Source of the DNA: Acidimicrobiaceae bacterium
Lineage (GTDB): Bacteria > Actinomycetota > Acidimicrobiia > Acidimicrobiales > RAAP-2
DNA: 5,617 nt
Assembly: GCA_030838245.1 (NCBI GenBank)
Contig: JAUTXB010000225.1
Coordinates: 1 to 5,617 of the forward strand
Direction: 5' to 3'
Shown: piece after piece, positions 1 to 5,449 of the stretch
Layout of the letters: the number at the start of each line of letters is the position of its first letter
Numbering within the stretch: the stretch's first letter is position 1
Program-made: the position numbers and the translations under genes
Notes under the pieces: model-generated
Seen by the model: the letters and a program-made list of their open reading frames with translations, nothing else
Database searches by the model: none
What the model was told of the DNA's origin: nothing

Positions 1-162
1 TATCTGGGCGACCTGGACTTGGCCGTGGCCCGGCTGGGCCAAGGCACGTACACCGTGTGCGAGCGGTGCGGCTCACCGATCGCACCGGAGCGATTGGCGG
101 CCAGGCCTGCGGCGCGGACCTGCATCAACTGCGCCCAGCCCGGGCCTACCCCCGGGGACTAG
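1..162 (+). CDS. DksA/TraR-family C4 zinc-finger protein, C-terminal part
   Basis: The first base of the window is in frame, so the gene begins upstream and only its last 53 codons are present, ending at TAG 160-162. The visible part carries a C4 zinc finger, CERCG ... CINC, with cysteines at visible residues 20, 23, 41 and 44 (C-x2-C-x17-C-x2-C). The surrounding G-x-Y-x-x-C-x-x-C-G-x-x-I-x-x-x-R-L pattern is typical of the DksA/TraR family. Such proteins can bind RNA polymerase in its secondary channel and modulate transcription, but the N-terminal coiled-coil tip needed for that is outside the window, so function is inferred from the family. Many actinobacterial members are short, about 100-130 residues. 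The stop codon overlaps the stop of the convergent YceH-like gene. Confidence 0.85.
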   Translation, partial: YLGDLDLAVARLGQGTYTVCERCGSPIAPERLAARPAARTCINCAQPGPTPGD

Positions 163-866
163 CCGCCGAGGCTCGACCTCAGCTGGGCGAGCTCCGAACG
201 GAGTGCCTCGACCTCGGACCGCAGGGCGCCGACCTCGTCCTCAAGGTCAGCGACGCGTCCAGCCGGGGTTGTGGCCGGAGCGCCGGAACCACCAAGAGGG
301 CTCCCCGCATCTCCCGACGGTGCGGTCACGGTGTCAGAAACGGGGTTGTTCGTCTCGCCTGTCGCCGAGCCGAGACCCGGAGCCAGCAATTGCGCCCAAC
401 GCTCTTCCTTTTGCCCCGGACGGCGATCCAACCGCTCGACCAGACCGTCACTGAGGTCGGCCATCAGCTCCAGGTCGTGCTCCACCGAGCCCGGGTCCTC
501 GAAGTCGGCCATCCGCTCGGTGCGGGTTCGCAGCTCTCCCACCGTCTGGGGGCCGCGGAGCAACAGCACGGCCAACAGGGCGAGCTGTCGATCGTCCACG
601 CCGAGCACCTCATCGAGCACCTGGCGGTAGCGCACCACCGATCGTCCGTGGGAGGGGAGCACGAACCGGACCAGGCGTTGATCCTTCAGCTGCGAGAGGG
701 CCGCCTCGACCACCGATTCGTCGTAGTTCACCACCGGCTCCCGATTCGACGTCTGATTGCAGGCCAGGACCAATGCGTTCAGGGTCAGGGGATACTGCTG
801 GGGGGTGGTCAACCGCTTCTCGATCAAGCTGCCCACCACCCGTGCCTGCTCGGTGCCGATCTGCAT
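159..866 (-). CDS. yceH: YceH-like protein (DUF480 family), double winged helix with C-terminal coiled coil
   Basis: This 235-residue protein has the family signature almost at its N-terminus: IEKRLTTPQQYPLTLNALV followed by ACNQTSNREPV (residues 16-45). Two winged-helix segments are expected, roughly residues 3-85 and 90-165. A Gly/Pro/Ser/Thr-rich linker (about 166-203) follows. The tail is a short coiled coil with clean a/d heptad positions at V205, L208, V212, L215, V219, L222, L226, L229 and L233, so it may dimerise. The molecular role of YceH proteins is poorly defined; nucleic-acid binding is suggested by fold only. The ATG at 866-864 was chosen because family homology starts there. 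The frame stays open upstream, but that part would run through the neighbouring hydrolase gene. No Shine-Dalgarno is visible; a TATGCT lies six bases before the ATG, suggesting a leaderless message. It is divergent from the hydrolase gene and convergent with the zinc-finger gene. Confidence 0.9.
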   Translation of the reverse strand: MQIGTEQARVVGSLIEKRLTTPQQYPLTLNALVLACNQTSNREPVVNYDESVVEAALSQLKDQRLVRFVLPSHGRSVVRYRQVLDEVLGVDDRQLALLAVLLLRGPQTVGELRTRTERMADFEDPGSVEHDLELMADLSDGLVERLDRRPGQKEERWAQLLAPGLGSATGETNNPVSDTVTAPSGDAGSPLGGSGAPATTPAGRVADLEDEVGALRSEVEALRSELAQLRSSLGG

Positions 867-872
867 GGGCGA

Positions 873-878
873 AGCATA
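873..878 (-). promoter_or_regulatory. Candidate -10 element for the YceH-like gene (leaderless type)
   Basis: On the minus strand TATGCT fits the TAnnnT -10 consensus of actinobacterial housekeeping promoters. It is separated from the ATG (866-864) by exactly six bases, so transcription should begin at or next to the start codon. No convincing -35 is present at 17-18 bp. Support comes from the missing ribosome-binding site and the same layout in front of two other genes in this window. Confidence 0.45.
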
Positions 879-947
879 CGGTTCAACGTGGCGCGATCTA
901 TTGTCTGGTTGGCGGTGACACCAGTCCCGCCGCCACCGGTCGAGTCC

Positions 948-954
948 AGGAGAG
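948..954 (+). promoter_or_regulatory. Ribosome binding site of the epoxide hydrolase-family gene
   Basis: AGGAGAG lies five bases before the ATG at 960-962. It is the strongest Shine-Dalgarno match in the window and fixes this start against the long open frame that continues upstream to about position 57. A TATTGT at 899-904 could be a -10 element for this gene, but no good -35 partner was found. Confidence 0.8.
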
Positions 955-959
955 CAACC

Positions 960-1349
960 ATGGGAACAGCCATCGACAGCCCCGAGCAGGTGGTGCGTCG
1001 CTTCTGCGATGCGGTCACCGGGATGGACGCCCAAGCGCTCCGACCGTTCTTTGCCGAAGACGTCGTGTACCACAACATCCCCATGGAACCGGCGGTGGGC
1101 CTGGACGCCACCATCGAGGCCCTGGCCATGTTCATGGGCATGTGCACGGCCATGCGCTTCGACATCCTTCATCTCGCCGCCGACGGCGACGCCGTTCTCA
1201 CCGAGCGAACGGACGTGTTCACCATCGGAGATGCGGACGCCCCCATCGAGGTGATGGGCGTGTTCGAGGTGGCAGACGGCCGGATCACGAACTGGCGCGA
1301 CTACTTCGACCTGGCCAAGGTCACCGCACAGATGAGCGGTGACGGTTGA
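960..1349 (+). CDS. Limonene-1,2-epoxide hydrolase-family protein (SnoaL-like fold)
   Basis: This 129-residue protein belongs to the small epoxide-hydrolase family with a cone-shaped, NTF2/SnoaL-like fold. In Rhodococcus limonene-1,2-epoxide hydrolase, Tyr53 and Asn55 position the water, and Asp101, Arg99 and Asp132 form the catalytic triad. All five have counterparts here: Y37 and N39 in VYHNIP, R83 and D85 in TERTDVF, and D114 in WRDYFD. An active, cytosolic, cofactor-free epoxide hydrolase is therefore likely. The substrate is unknown: mycobacterial relatives act on lipid- or sterol-like epoxides, and no terpene genes are nearby. The protein is about 20 residues shorter at the N-terminus than the 149-residue Rhodococcus enzyme, which leaves the core intact. 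It is divergent from the YceH-like gene and ends 13 bp from the convergent thiolase gene, so it appears to be transcribed alone. Confidence 0.88.
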   Translation: MGTAIDSPEQVVRRFCDAVTGMDAQALRPFFAEDVVYHNIPMEPAVGLDATIEALAMFMGMCTAMRFDILHLAADGDAVLTERTDVFTIGDADAPIEVMGVFEVADGRITNWRDYFDLAKVTAQMSGDG

Positions 1350-1362
1350 CGTCCTGGGTTGG

Positions 1363-2571
1363 CTAGGCGGCCGCTCGTTCGAGGATGTGCACCCCGCAGG
1401 CTGATCCGAGCCCGATGACCTGGGCCAGCCCTACCGTGGCCCCGGGGATCTGACGGTCACCGGCCTCGCCTCGCAGGTGATGGCAGACCTCCCAGATATT
1501 GGCAATGCCGGTGGCGGCGATGGGATGGCCCTTGGACTCGAGACCGCCGGACACGTTCACCGGGGTGGCACCGTCTCGGTAGGTGGCGCCCGACTCGAAG
1601 AAGTCGACGGCGCCCCCTTGCGGGCAGAGCATCAGGTTGTCGTAGTGCACTAGTTCGGCGGTGGCGAAGCAGTCGTGCAGCTCGACGAGGTCGAGGTCCT
1701 CGGGTCCCACGCCGGCCTGCTCGTAGGCCTGCTGGGCGGCGTTCCTGGTCAGGGTGTTCACGTTGGGCAGCACCTGGCACGCTTCTTCCCACGGGTCGGT
1801 GGTGAGGACCGACGCCGCCACCTTCACGGCCCGACGCTGTTGCTCCTTCGACAGCTTTTTCAAGGTCGAGTCACCGACCACGACGGCGGCGGCGGCGCCG
1901 TCACAGTTGGCCGAGCACATGGGGCGGGTATTGGGATAGGCGATCATGATGTCGCCCATGATCTGCTCGAGCGACATCTTCTTCGAGTAGGCCGCCAACG
2001 GGTTGAGCGTGGAATGGGCATGGTTCTTCTCGCTGATCCGGGCGAACAGCTCAAAGGCCGTGCCGCCGTACTCGTGCTCGAAGAGGTACTCCATGCCGAT
2101 CTGGGCGAACACCCCGGGCATCGTCTCGGTCCCGACCCGCCCGTCGATGCTGGCGACCGCTCCGTACCGTCCGCTCGGCGTCCATGTGGTGGCGTCGGGC
2201 TTCTTGCTCCCACCGGCCAGGAGGCCCGCGCCGGCGAGCTTCTCGACCCCGACGGCCAAGCCGTAGTCGACCTCGCCCGCTTTGACGGCCATGATCGCCG
2301 TGCGCAGGGCGGTGGCACCGGTGGCGCAGGCGTTAGCCACGTTGTAGACGGGGATGCCCGTCTGCCCGATCTGCTTTTGGAGTTGCTGGCCGACTCCTCC
2401 TGCCGCACCCATGAGGTTGCCAGCGGCCAGCACTCCCATCTGGCCCATCGTGACGCCCCCGTCGGTGAGCGCGCCCACGGCTGCCTCGGCCGCCAGGTCC
2501 ACGACGTCCTTGTCGGGGTGCTTGCCGAACTTCGTCATGTGGATCCCCAGGATCCAGATGTCTTCACTCAT
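1363..2571 (-). CDS. SCP2-type thiolase / acetyl-CoA acetyltransferase-like protein
   Basis: This 402-residue, full-length thiolase resembles the SCP2/lipid-transfer branch. The nucleophilic cysteine is C82 in NACATGATAL. The HDCF motif (H299-F302), which in SCP2-type thiolases replaces the NEAF motif of classical ones, lies in ELHDCFATAEL. The GHP motif is present in SKGHPIAATG with H349. A further C392-G393 near the C-terminus (GLGSACGVHIL) may be the last active-site cysteine, though its spacing differs from the usual CxG. These residues support thiolytic cleavage or condensation of acyl-CoA esters. The GHP motif argues against the steroid side-chain aldolase type (Ltp2-like), which as I recall replaces it. 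The DUF35 gene lies 16 bp upstream on the same strand; such pairs form heteromeric complexes. A Shine-Dalgarno AAAGGAA sits five bases before the ATG. The natural acyl-CoA substrate cannot be told from sequence. Confidence 0.9.
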   Translation of the reverse strand: MSEDIWILGIHMTKFGKHPDKDVVDLAAEAAVGALTDGGVTMGQMGVLAAGNLMGAAGGVGQQLQKQIGQTGIPVYNVANACATGATALRTAIMAVKAGEVDYGLAVGVEKLAGAGLLAGGSKKPDATTWTPSGRYGAVASIDGRVGTETMPGVFAQIGMEYLFEHEYGGTAFELFARISEKNHAHSTLNPLAAYSKKMSLEQIMGDIMIAYPNTRPMCSANCDGAAAAVVVGDSTLKKLSKEQQRRAVKVAASVLTTDPWEEACQVLPNVNTLTRNAAQQAYEQAGVGPEDLDLVELHDCFATAELVHYDNLMLCPQGGAVDFFESGATYRDGATPVNVSGGLESKGHPIAATGIANIWEVCHHLRGEAGDRQIPGATVGLAQVIGLGSACGVHILERAAA

Positions 2572-2576
2572 CTGCG

Positions 2577-2583
2577 TTCCTTT
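2577..2583 (-). promoter_or_regulatory. Ribosome binding site of the thiolase gene
   Basis: Read on the minus strand, AAAGGAA ends five bases before the ATG at 2571-2569. It overlaps the stop codon of the DUF35 gene (2590-2588). This fits translation from a shared message in which ribosomes finishing DUF35 are close to the thiolase start. Confidence 0.7.
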
Positions 2584-2587
2584 GCCG

Positions 2588-2980
2588 TCAGGACGGCTCG
2601 AAACCGAAGCCGATGGCCTCGGTGCCGTCGTCGTCGGTGCCGATCGTGTAGGTGGCCAGCTTGACCTTCATCCCCAGCTTGACGTGCTCGGGGTCCGGAT
2701 CCACATTGATGATGTTGGCTCGGACGCTCGTCCCCCCAGAGTCGACCACGCCGGCCACGTAGGGCACGGGGATCCCCGGTGCGGCGAACGAGACAATGGT
2801 GAACGCCCGCAGGGTCCCCCGTGGATCGACGTCGACGGTGGTGAAGTCGGTAGCCGAGCACGCCGCGCAGGCGTTGCGGCGATCGAAGTACCGCGCGCCA
2901 CAGGCCCTGCACTCATGGGCCACCAGGTGGGGATCGTCACCCAGCACCAGGTAGTCGACCAGTGGTATCTGTTCGGCCAT
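2588..2980 (-). CDS. DUF35 zinc-ribbon / OB-fold acyl-CoA-binding protein, thiolase partner
   Basis: This 130-residue protein has the two-part layout of the DUF35 (OB-fold nucleic acid-binding-like) family. An N-terminal rubredoxin-type zinc ribbon uses C24, C27, C38 and C41 (CRAC ... CAAC). It is followed by an OB fold from about residue 48 to 127, with the typical RGTLRAFTIV and PYVAGVVD strands. Known members bind the CoA moiety and sit as an accessory subunit on thiolases, HMG-CoA synthases or steroid side-chain aldolases, channelling or positioning the acyl-CoA. The gene lies directly upstream of the thiolase with a 16-bp gap, so a complex of the two is the natural inference. The ATG at 2980-2978 was chosen because family homology begins just after it. 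The frame is open for another 241 codons upstream, but that stretch lies antiparallel-free inside the transporter gene in another frame. Only a weak GAAAG precedes the start, so translational coupling to the transporter gene 38 bp upstream is possible. Confidence 0.9.
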   Translation of the reverse strand: MAEQIPLVDYLVLGDDPHLVAHECRACGARYFDRRNACAACSATDFTTVDVDPRGTLRAFTIVSFAAPGIPVPYVAGVVDSGGTSVRANIINVDPDPEHVKLGMKVKLATYTIGTDDDGTEAIGFGFEPS

Positions 2981-3018
2981 TGGGGTCACTTTCGGTTTCG
3001 GTGCCGGAGGATCACACG

Positions 3019-4476
3019 CTATCGGGGCTGAGAAGCGAGTGCAGTTCGTTCCGACACGGCCAGGGCGCCGGCCAGGGCGAGGGCGGCGAGCAGAACGCCG
3101 ATGCTGATCCAGGCGGCAACGGAATAGGCCCCATCGGTGGGCAGCGAGCGCCCCCGCGGAACATAGATCACCAGCACCGTGGCGCTGAGCGCGCTTCCCG
3201 CCGAGAAGCTGACCGAGCGGACCACCCCGTAGAAGCCCATGGCGCTTCCGGTCTCTTCGGGGGGCACGCCCCGCACGATCTGCAACGGGTTGGAGGCAAA
3301 GACGCAGCCCACCCCCAACCCGGCAAGAGCCATGGTCACCACGATCTCCCACAGGGCGTCGCGGGCCAGGAGAAACAGGACCATCGAGCCCAAGAGGACG
3401 ACGCAGCTGGCGGCCACCACGAACTCCGGGGAGGTACGGCGGACGAGAGGGAGCGCAACCCTGTTGGCGGCGAAGCTGGCCACGGAGAAGGGCACGAGCA
3501 TGGCACCGGCCACGATGACCGAGGACCCGAAGCCGTAGCCGGCGCTGGTCGGGGTCTGGACGAGCCGGGAAACCAGTGAGAGGAGCGGGTAGATCCCGAA
3601 CCCGATCAGCAGCATGGTCGAGTTGGCCGAGAAGAGCGAGCGCCGGCGGACCAGGCGGACATCCACGAGCGGGGCGGGGCTGCGCAGCTCGACCAGCACC
3701 CAAGCGGTCAAGAGCACGAGGGACGCCACCCCGATGCCCAGCACCTCCGATGATGTCCAGCCCCAGCTCTGGCCTTCAGCCAGGACCACGAGCAGACCGG
3801 ATACCGATCCGCACAGAAGCAATGCACCGGGGATGTCCAATCGACGGCCGGCCCGAGAGGGGCTGTCCGGCAACACCACCCACGCAGCCACGAGGGCGGC
3901 GCCGCTGACCATGGCCCCGAACCAGAAAGCGGCAGCGAGACCGAGGGACTCGACGATCACGCCGGCCAGCGGGTAGCCGATCCCAATGCCGACGACCGTG
4001 GTCACACCGAGCAGGGCGATTGCCGGTCGCACTCGAGCCTCGGGCAGCGCGTCCCGAGCGACGGTCATGGCCAGCGGCACCAGGGCCAGACCCACCCCTT
4101 GGAGCGCCCGTCCCACGAGCAACCAGGTGAACCCGCCCGGCAGTGCGGCGAGCACACACCCCAGCCCGGTCGTGGCCGCGGTGGCCAGAGTGACTTCACG
4201 CCGACGACGCCCGTCACCGAGCCGGCCGAGCACCGGAATGGCGACCGCCCCGGAGACCAATGAGATCGTAAGCGCCCACTGGGAGCTCGACAGAGATACA
4301 TGGTCGTCGCCCATGATCGTGGGCAGCAGCGGGGCTCCCAGGCTCCCGATGGCCGTGGCCACCATGCCCAGGCCCACGAGCACGGGGAGGAGGGCGGAGC
4401 CAGTGGCCCGACCGGGGCCGGATGGCGGCTCGGACCCGCGGCCGGCGGTCGAGGTCGGGCGCGGCGACAAGTCCAT
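3019..4476 (-). CDS. MFS transporter, DHA2-like (14-TM drug/metabolite exporter type)
   Basis: This 485-residue inner-membrane protein is rich in hydrophobic segments and fits the 14-helix DHA2 drug:H+ antiporter layout in length and pattern. After a hydrophilic, Pro/Gly-rich N-terminal tail of about 28 residues, the first helix spans about 29-52. Motif A is seen as GRLGDGRRRR (84-93) in the loop after helix 2. Motif B is around R123 in GRALQGVG. A motif C-like stretch, GIGIGYPLAG (163-172), lies in helix 5, with Tyr where exporters usually have the Gly of the GP pair. A central PLVDVRLVRRRSLFSAN (269-285) is the typical link into the second half. Family knowledge suggests proton-driven export; the substrate is not readable. 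The gene heads a probable operon with DUF35 and thiolase and is divergent from a LysR-type regulator. The ATG at 4476 lies six bases after a good -10 element with no Shine-Dalgarno at normal distance (GGAGG is 16 bases away), suggesting leaderless translation. Confidence 0.88.
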   Translation of the reverse strand: MDLSPRPTSTAGRGSEPPSGPGRATGSALLPVLVGLGMVATAIGSLGAPLLPTIMGDDHVSLSSSQWALTISLVSGAVAIPVLGRLGDGRRRREVTLATAATTGLGCVLAALPGGFTWLLVGRALQGVGLALVPLAMTVARDALPEARVRPAIALLGVTTVVGIGIGYPLAGVIVESLGLAAAFWFGAMVSGAALVAAWVVLPDSPSRAGRRLDIPGALLLCGSVSGLLVVLAEGQSWGWTSSEVLGIGVASLVLLTAWVLVELRSPAPLVDVRLVRRRSLFSANSTMLLIGFGIYPLLSLVSRLVQTPTSAGYGFGSSVIVAGAMLVPFSVASFAANRVALPLVRRTSPEFVVAASCVVLLGSMVLFLLARDALWEIVVTMALAGLGVGCVFASNPLQIVRGVPPEETGSAMGFYGVVRSVSFSAGSALSATVLVIYVPRGRSLPTDGAYSVAAWISIGVLLAALALAGALAVSERTALASQPR

Positions 4477-4482
4477 TACGTG

Positions 4483-4511
4483 ACGGTATGGGCCTCCGGG
4501 TCCAACGTCAA
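4483..4511 (-). promoter_or_regulatory. Promoter of the transporter-DUF35-thiolase operon
   Basis: On the minus strand a -35 TTGACG (4511-4506) is followed by a 17-bp spacer and a -10 TACCGT (4488-4483), which fits TAnnnT. Six bases then lead to the ATG at 4476, so the predicted transcript starts on or beside the start codon. Spacing and both hexamers agree with a sigma-70-type actinobacterial promoter; it is predicted, not measured. Confidence 0.6.
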
Positions 4512-4512
4512 A

Positions 4513-4530
4513 GACATGTTAGACATGGTA
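4513..4530. repeat. Tandem 9-bp repeat with CATGT/ACATG palindrome in the divergent gap
   Basis: GACATGTTA (4513-4521) is followed directly by GACATGGTA (4522-4530), differing at one base. Their junction makes a perfect inverted repeat, CATGT-TAG-ACATG (4515-4527). It lies just upstream of the operon -35 element, centred 45 bp before the predicted transcription start, and next to the candidate LysR dyad. It could be the second (activation) contact site of the regulator or a site for another protein. Confidence 0.5.
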
Positions 4531-4551
4531 TTGATAGCACCAGAGTATTAA
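4531..4551. promoter_or_regulatory. Candidate LysR-type regulator binding site
   Basis: TTGATA-N9-TATTAA is an interrupted dyad with five of six positions pairing and an internal T-N11-A (T4535 to A4547), the core of LysR-type recognition sites. Its centre at 4541 is 65 bp upstream of the predicted operon transcription start at 4476, the classical recognition-site position. It also covers the likely -35/spacer region of the regulator's own promoter, which would allow autorepression. The stretch is AT-rich against a strongly GC-rich background. Binding is inferred. Confidence 0.5.
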
Positions 4552-4555
4552 GCAC

Positions 4556-4561
4556 TACTGT
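4556..4561 (+). promoter_or_regulatory. Candidate -10 element of the LysR-type regulator gene (leaderless type)
   Basis: TACTGT fits TAnnnT and ends six bases before the ATG at 4568. No Shine-Dalgarno is present. A TTGATA at 4531-4536 could be the -35 element, but the 19-bp spacer is longer than ideal, so the promoter may be weak. Confidence 0.45.
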
Positions 4562-4567
4562 ACGACC

Positions 4568-5449
4568 ATGCAGCTGCACCAGCTCGCCTATGTCCTGGCC
4601 GTGGCCGAAGAGCGCAGCTTCACCCGAGCCGCAGCCCGCCTGCACCTGGCCCAGCCGTCCCTGAGCCGCCAGGTCCGGCTCTTGGAACACGAGCTGTCCG
4701 TCCGGCTCTTCGACCGGCGCCCCGGCCAGAGCACCGTGGACGTGACCGGGGACGGCGAAGCGCTCCTTCCTTTCCTGCGGCGAGTTCTGGCCGACGTCGA
4801 CGCGACCACAGCCGAAGCCAGGGCGCTGACCGGGCTGGCCACCGGGCACTTGACGATTGGAGCGACCCCGAGCTTGGCCACCAGCCTCCTGCCCCAAGCG
4901 CTGGCCCGCTTCCACCAGCGCCATCCCGAGGTCGCCCTCGCCGTCGTCGAGGCGGGATCGGGGGACCTAGTGCCGAGGGTCGCCGCCGGTGAGGTGGACC
5001 TCGCCCTGGTGGTGCTCCCCGTCTCTCACGGGCTGGTGGACACCCAGCCTCTGTTCGAAGACCAACTCGTGCTGATCGTGACCGCGGCGCACCCCTTTGC
5101 TCGGCGCGATCACGTACAGGTGACCGACCTTGCCGATCTGCCCCTCGTCATGTTCCGGCCCGGTTACGACCTCCGAGATGCCACCCTCGCCGCCTGTCGC
5201 CAAGCCGGGATCGAGGTCAACGTGGTGGTCGAGGGAGGCGAGATGGACGGCGTGCTCGCGCTGGTTGGCGCCGGGCTCGGCGCAGCCATCGTTCCCGAGG
5301 TCGTTGCCGGCGCGGCACCGAACCTGGTGTCACTGCCGTTCGCCGAACCAGGGCTGAAGCGAACGGTGGCATTGGCGTACCGCAACGACCGTCCCTTGTC
5401 GCGAACGGCCCAGACGTTCACCGCCCTGCTCGACGTCCCGCGTCAATAG
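4568..5449 (+). CDS. LysR-type transcriptional regulator
   Basis: This 293-residue protein has the usual LysR length and layout. The N-terminal winged helix begins [15 protein letters not shown], and the helix-turn-helix covers about residues 17-40, with [17 protein letters not shown] and RQVRLLE. A linker helix (about 60-88) leads to a type 2 periplasmic-binding-like effector domain from about residue 94 (LTIGATPSL) to the end. That domain includes the typical GEVDLALV (141-148) and GLGAAIVPE (236-244) stretches. LysR proteins act as tetramers on DNA and respond to a small ligand, often a substrate or product of the neighbouring pathway. The divergent position suggests it controls the transporter-DUF35-thiolase unit, possibly in answer to a carboxylic acid or acyl-CoA; the effector is unknown. 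The start is set by homology and by a -10 element six bases upstream. The gene end overlaps the convergent repeat-protein gene by 7 bp. Confidence 0.93.
   Translation: MQLHQLAYVLAVAEERSFTRAAARLHLAQPSLSRQVRLLEHELSVRLFDRRPGQSTVDVTGDGEALLPFLRRVLADVDATTAEARALTGLATGHLTIGATPSLATSLLPQALARFHQRHPEVALAVVEAGSGDLVPRVAAGEVDLALVVLPVSHGLVDTQPLFEDQLVLIVTAAHPFARRDHVQVTDLADLPLVMFRPGYDLRDATLAACRQAGIEVNVVVEGGEMDGVLALVGAGLGAAIVPEVVAGAAPNLVSLPFAEPGLKRTVALAYRNDRPLSRTAQTFTALLDVPRQ

Noticed and set aside
57..959. Long plus-strand open frame continuous with the epoxide hydrolase gene
   Set aside because: It is the complement of the YceH-like gene and its translation has no family features. The ribosome binding site at 948-954 and family homology place the true start at 960.
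867..1172. Upstream extension of the YceH-like reading frame
   Set aside because: It is antisense to the hydrolase gene and its composition is unlike a protein of this family; YceH homology begins at the ATG at 866.
1350..1362. Possible terminator between the convergent hydrolase and thiolase genes
   Set aside because: The 13-bp gap and its edges show no stable hairpin followed by a T-run on either strand.
1675..2664. 329-codon plus-strand open frame opposite the thiolase gene
   Set aside because: The opposite strand carries a clear thiolase with motifs along its full length. The translation here is rich in His, Gly and Arg with no recognisable domain, as expected of an antisense shadow in GC-rich DNA.
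2962..3579. 205-codon plus-strand open frame opposite the transporter
   Set aside because: The sequence is very rich in Gly, His, Asp and Glu and antisense to well-conserved transporter motifs, so it is a shadow.
2981..3703. 241-codon N-terminal extension of the DUF35 frame
   Set aside because: It overlaps the transporter gene on the same strand in another frame, is rich in Arg and Pro, and lacks membrane or domain features. DUF35 proteins of about 130 residues are normal.
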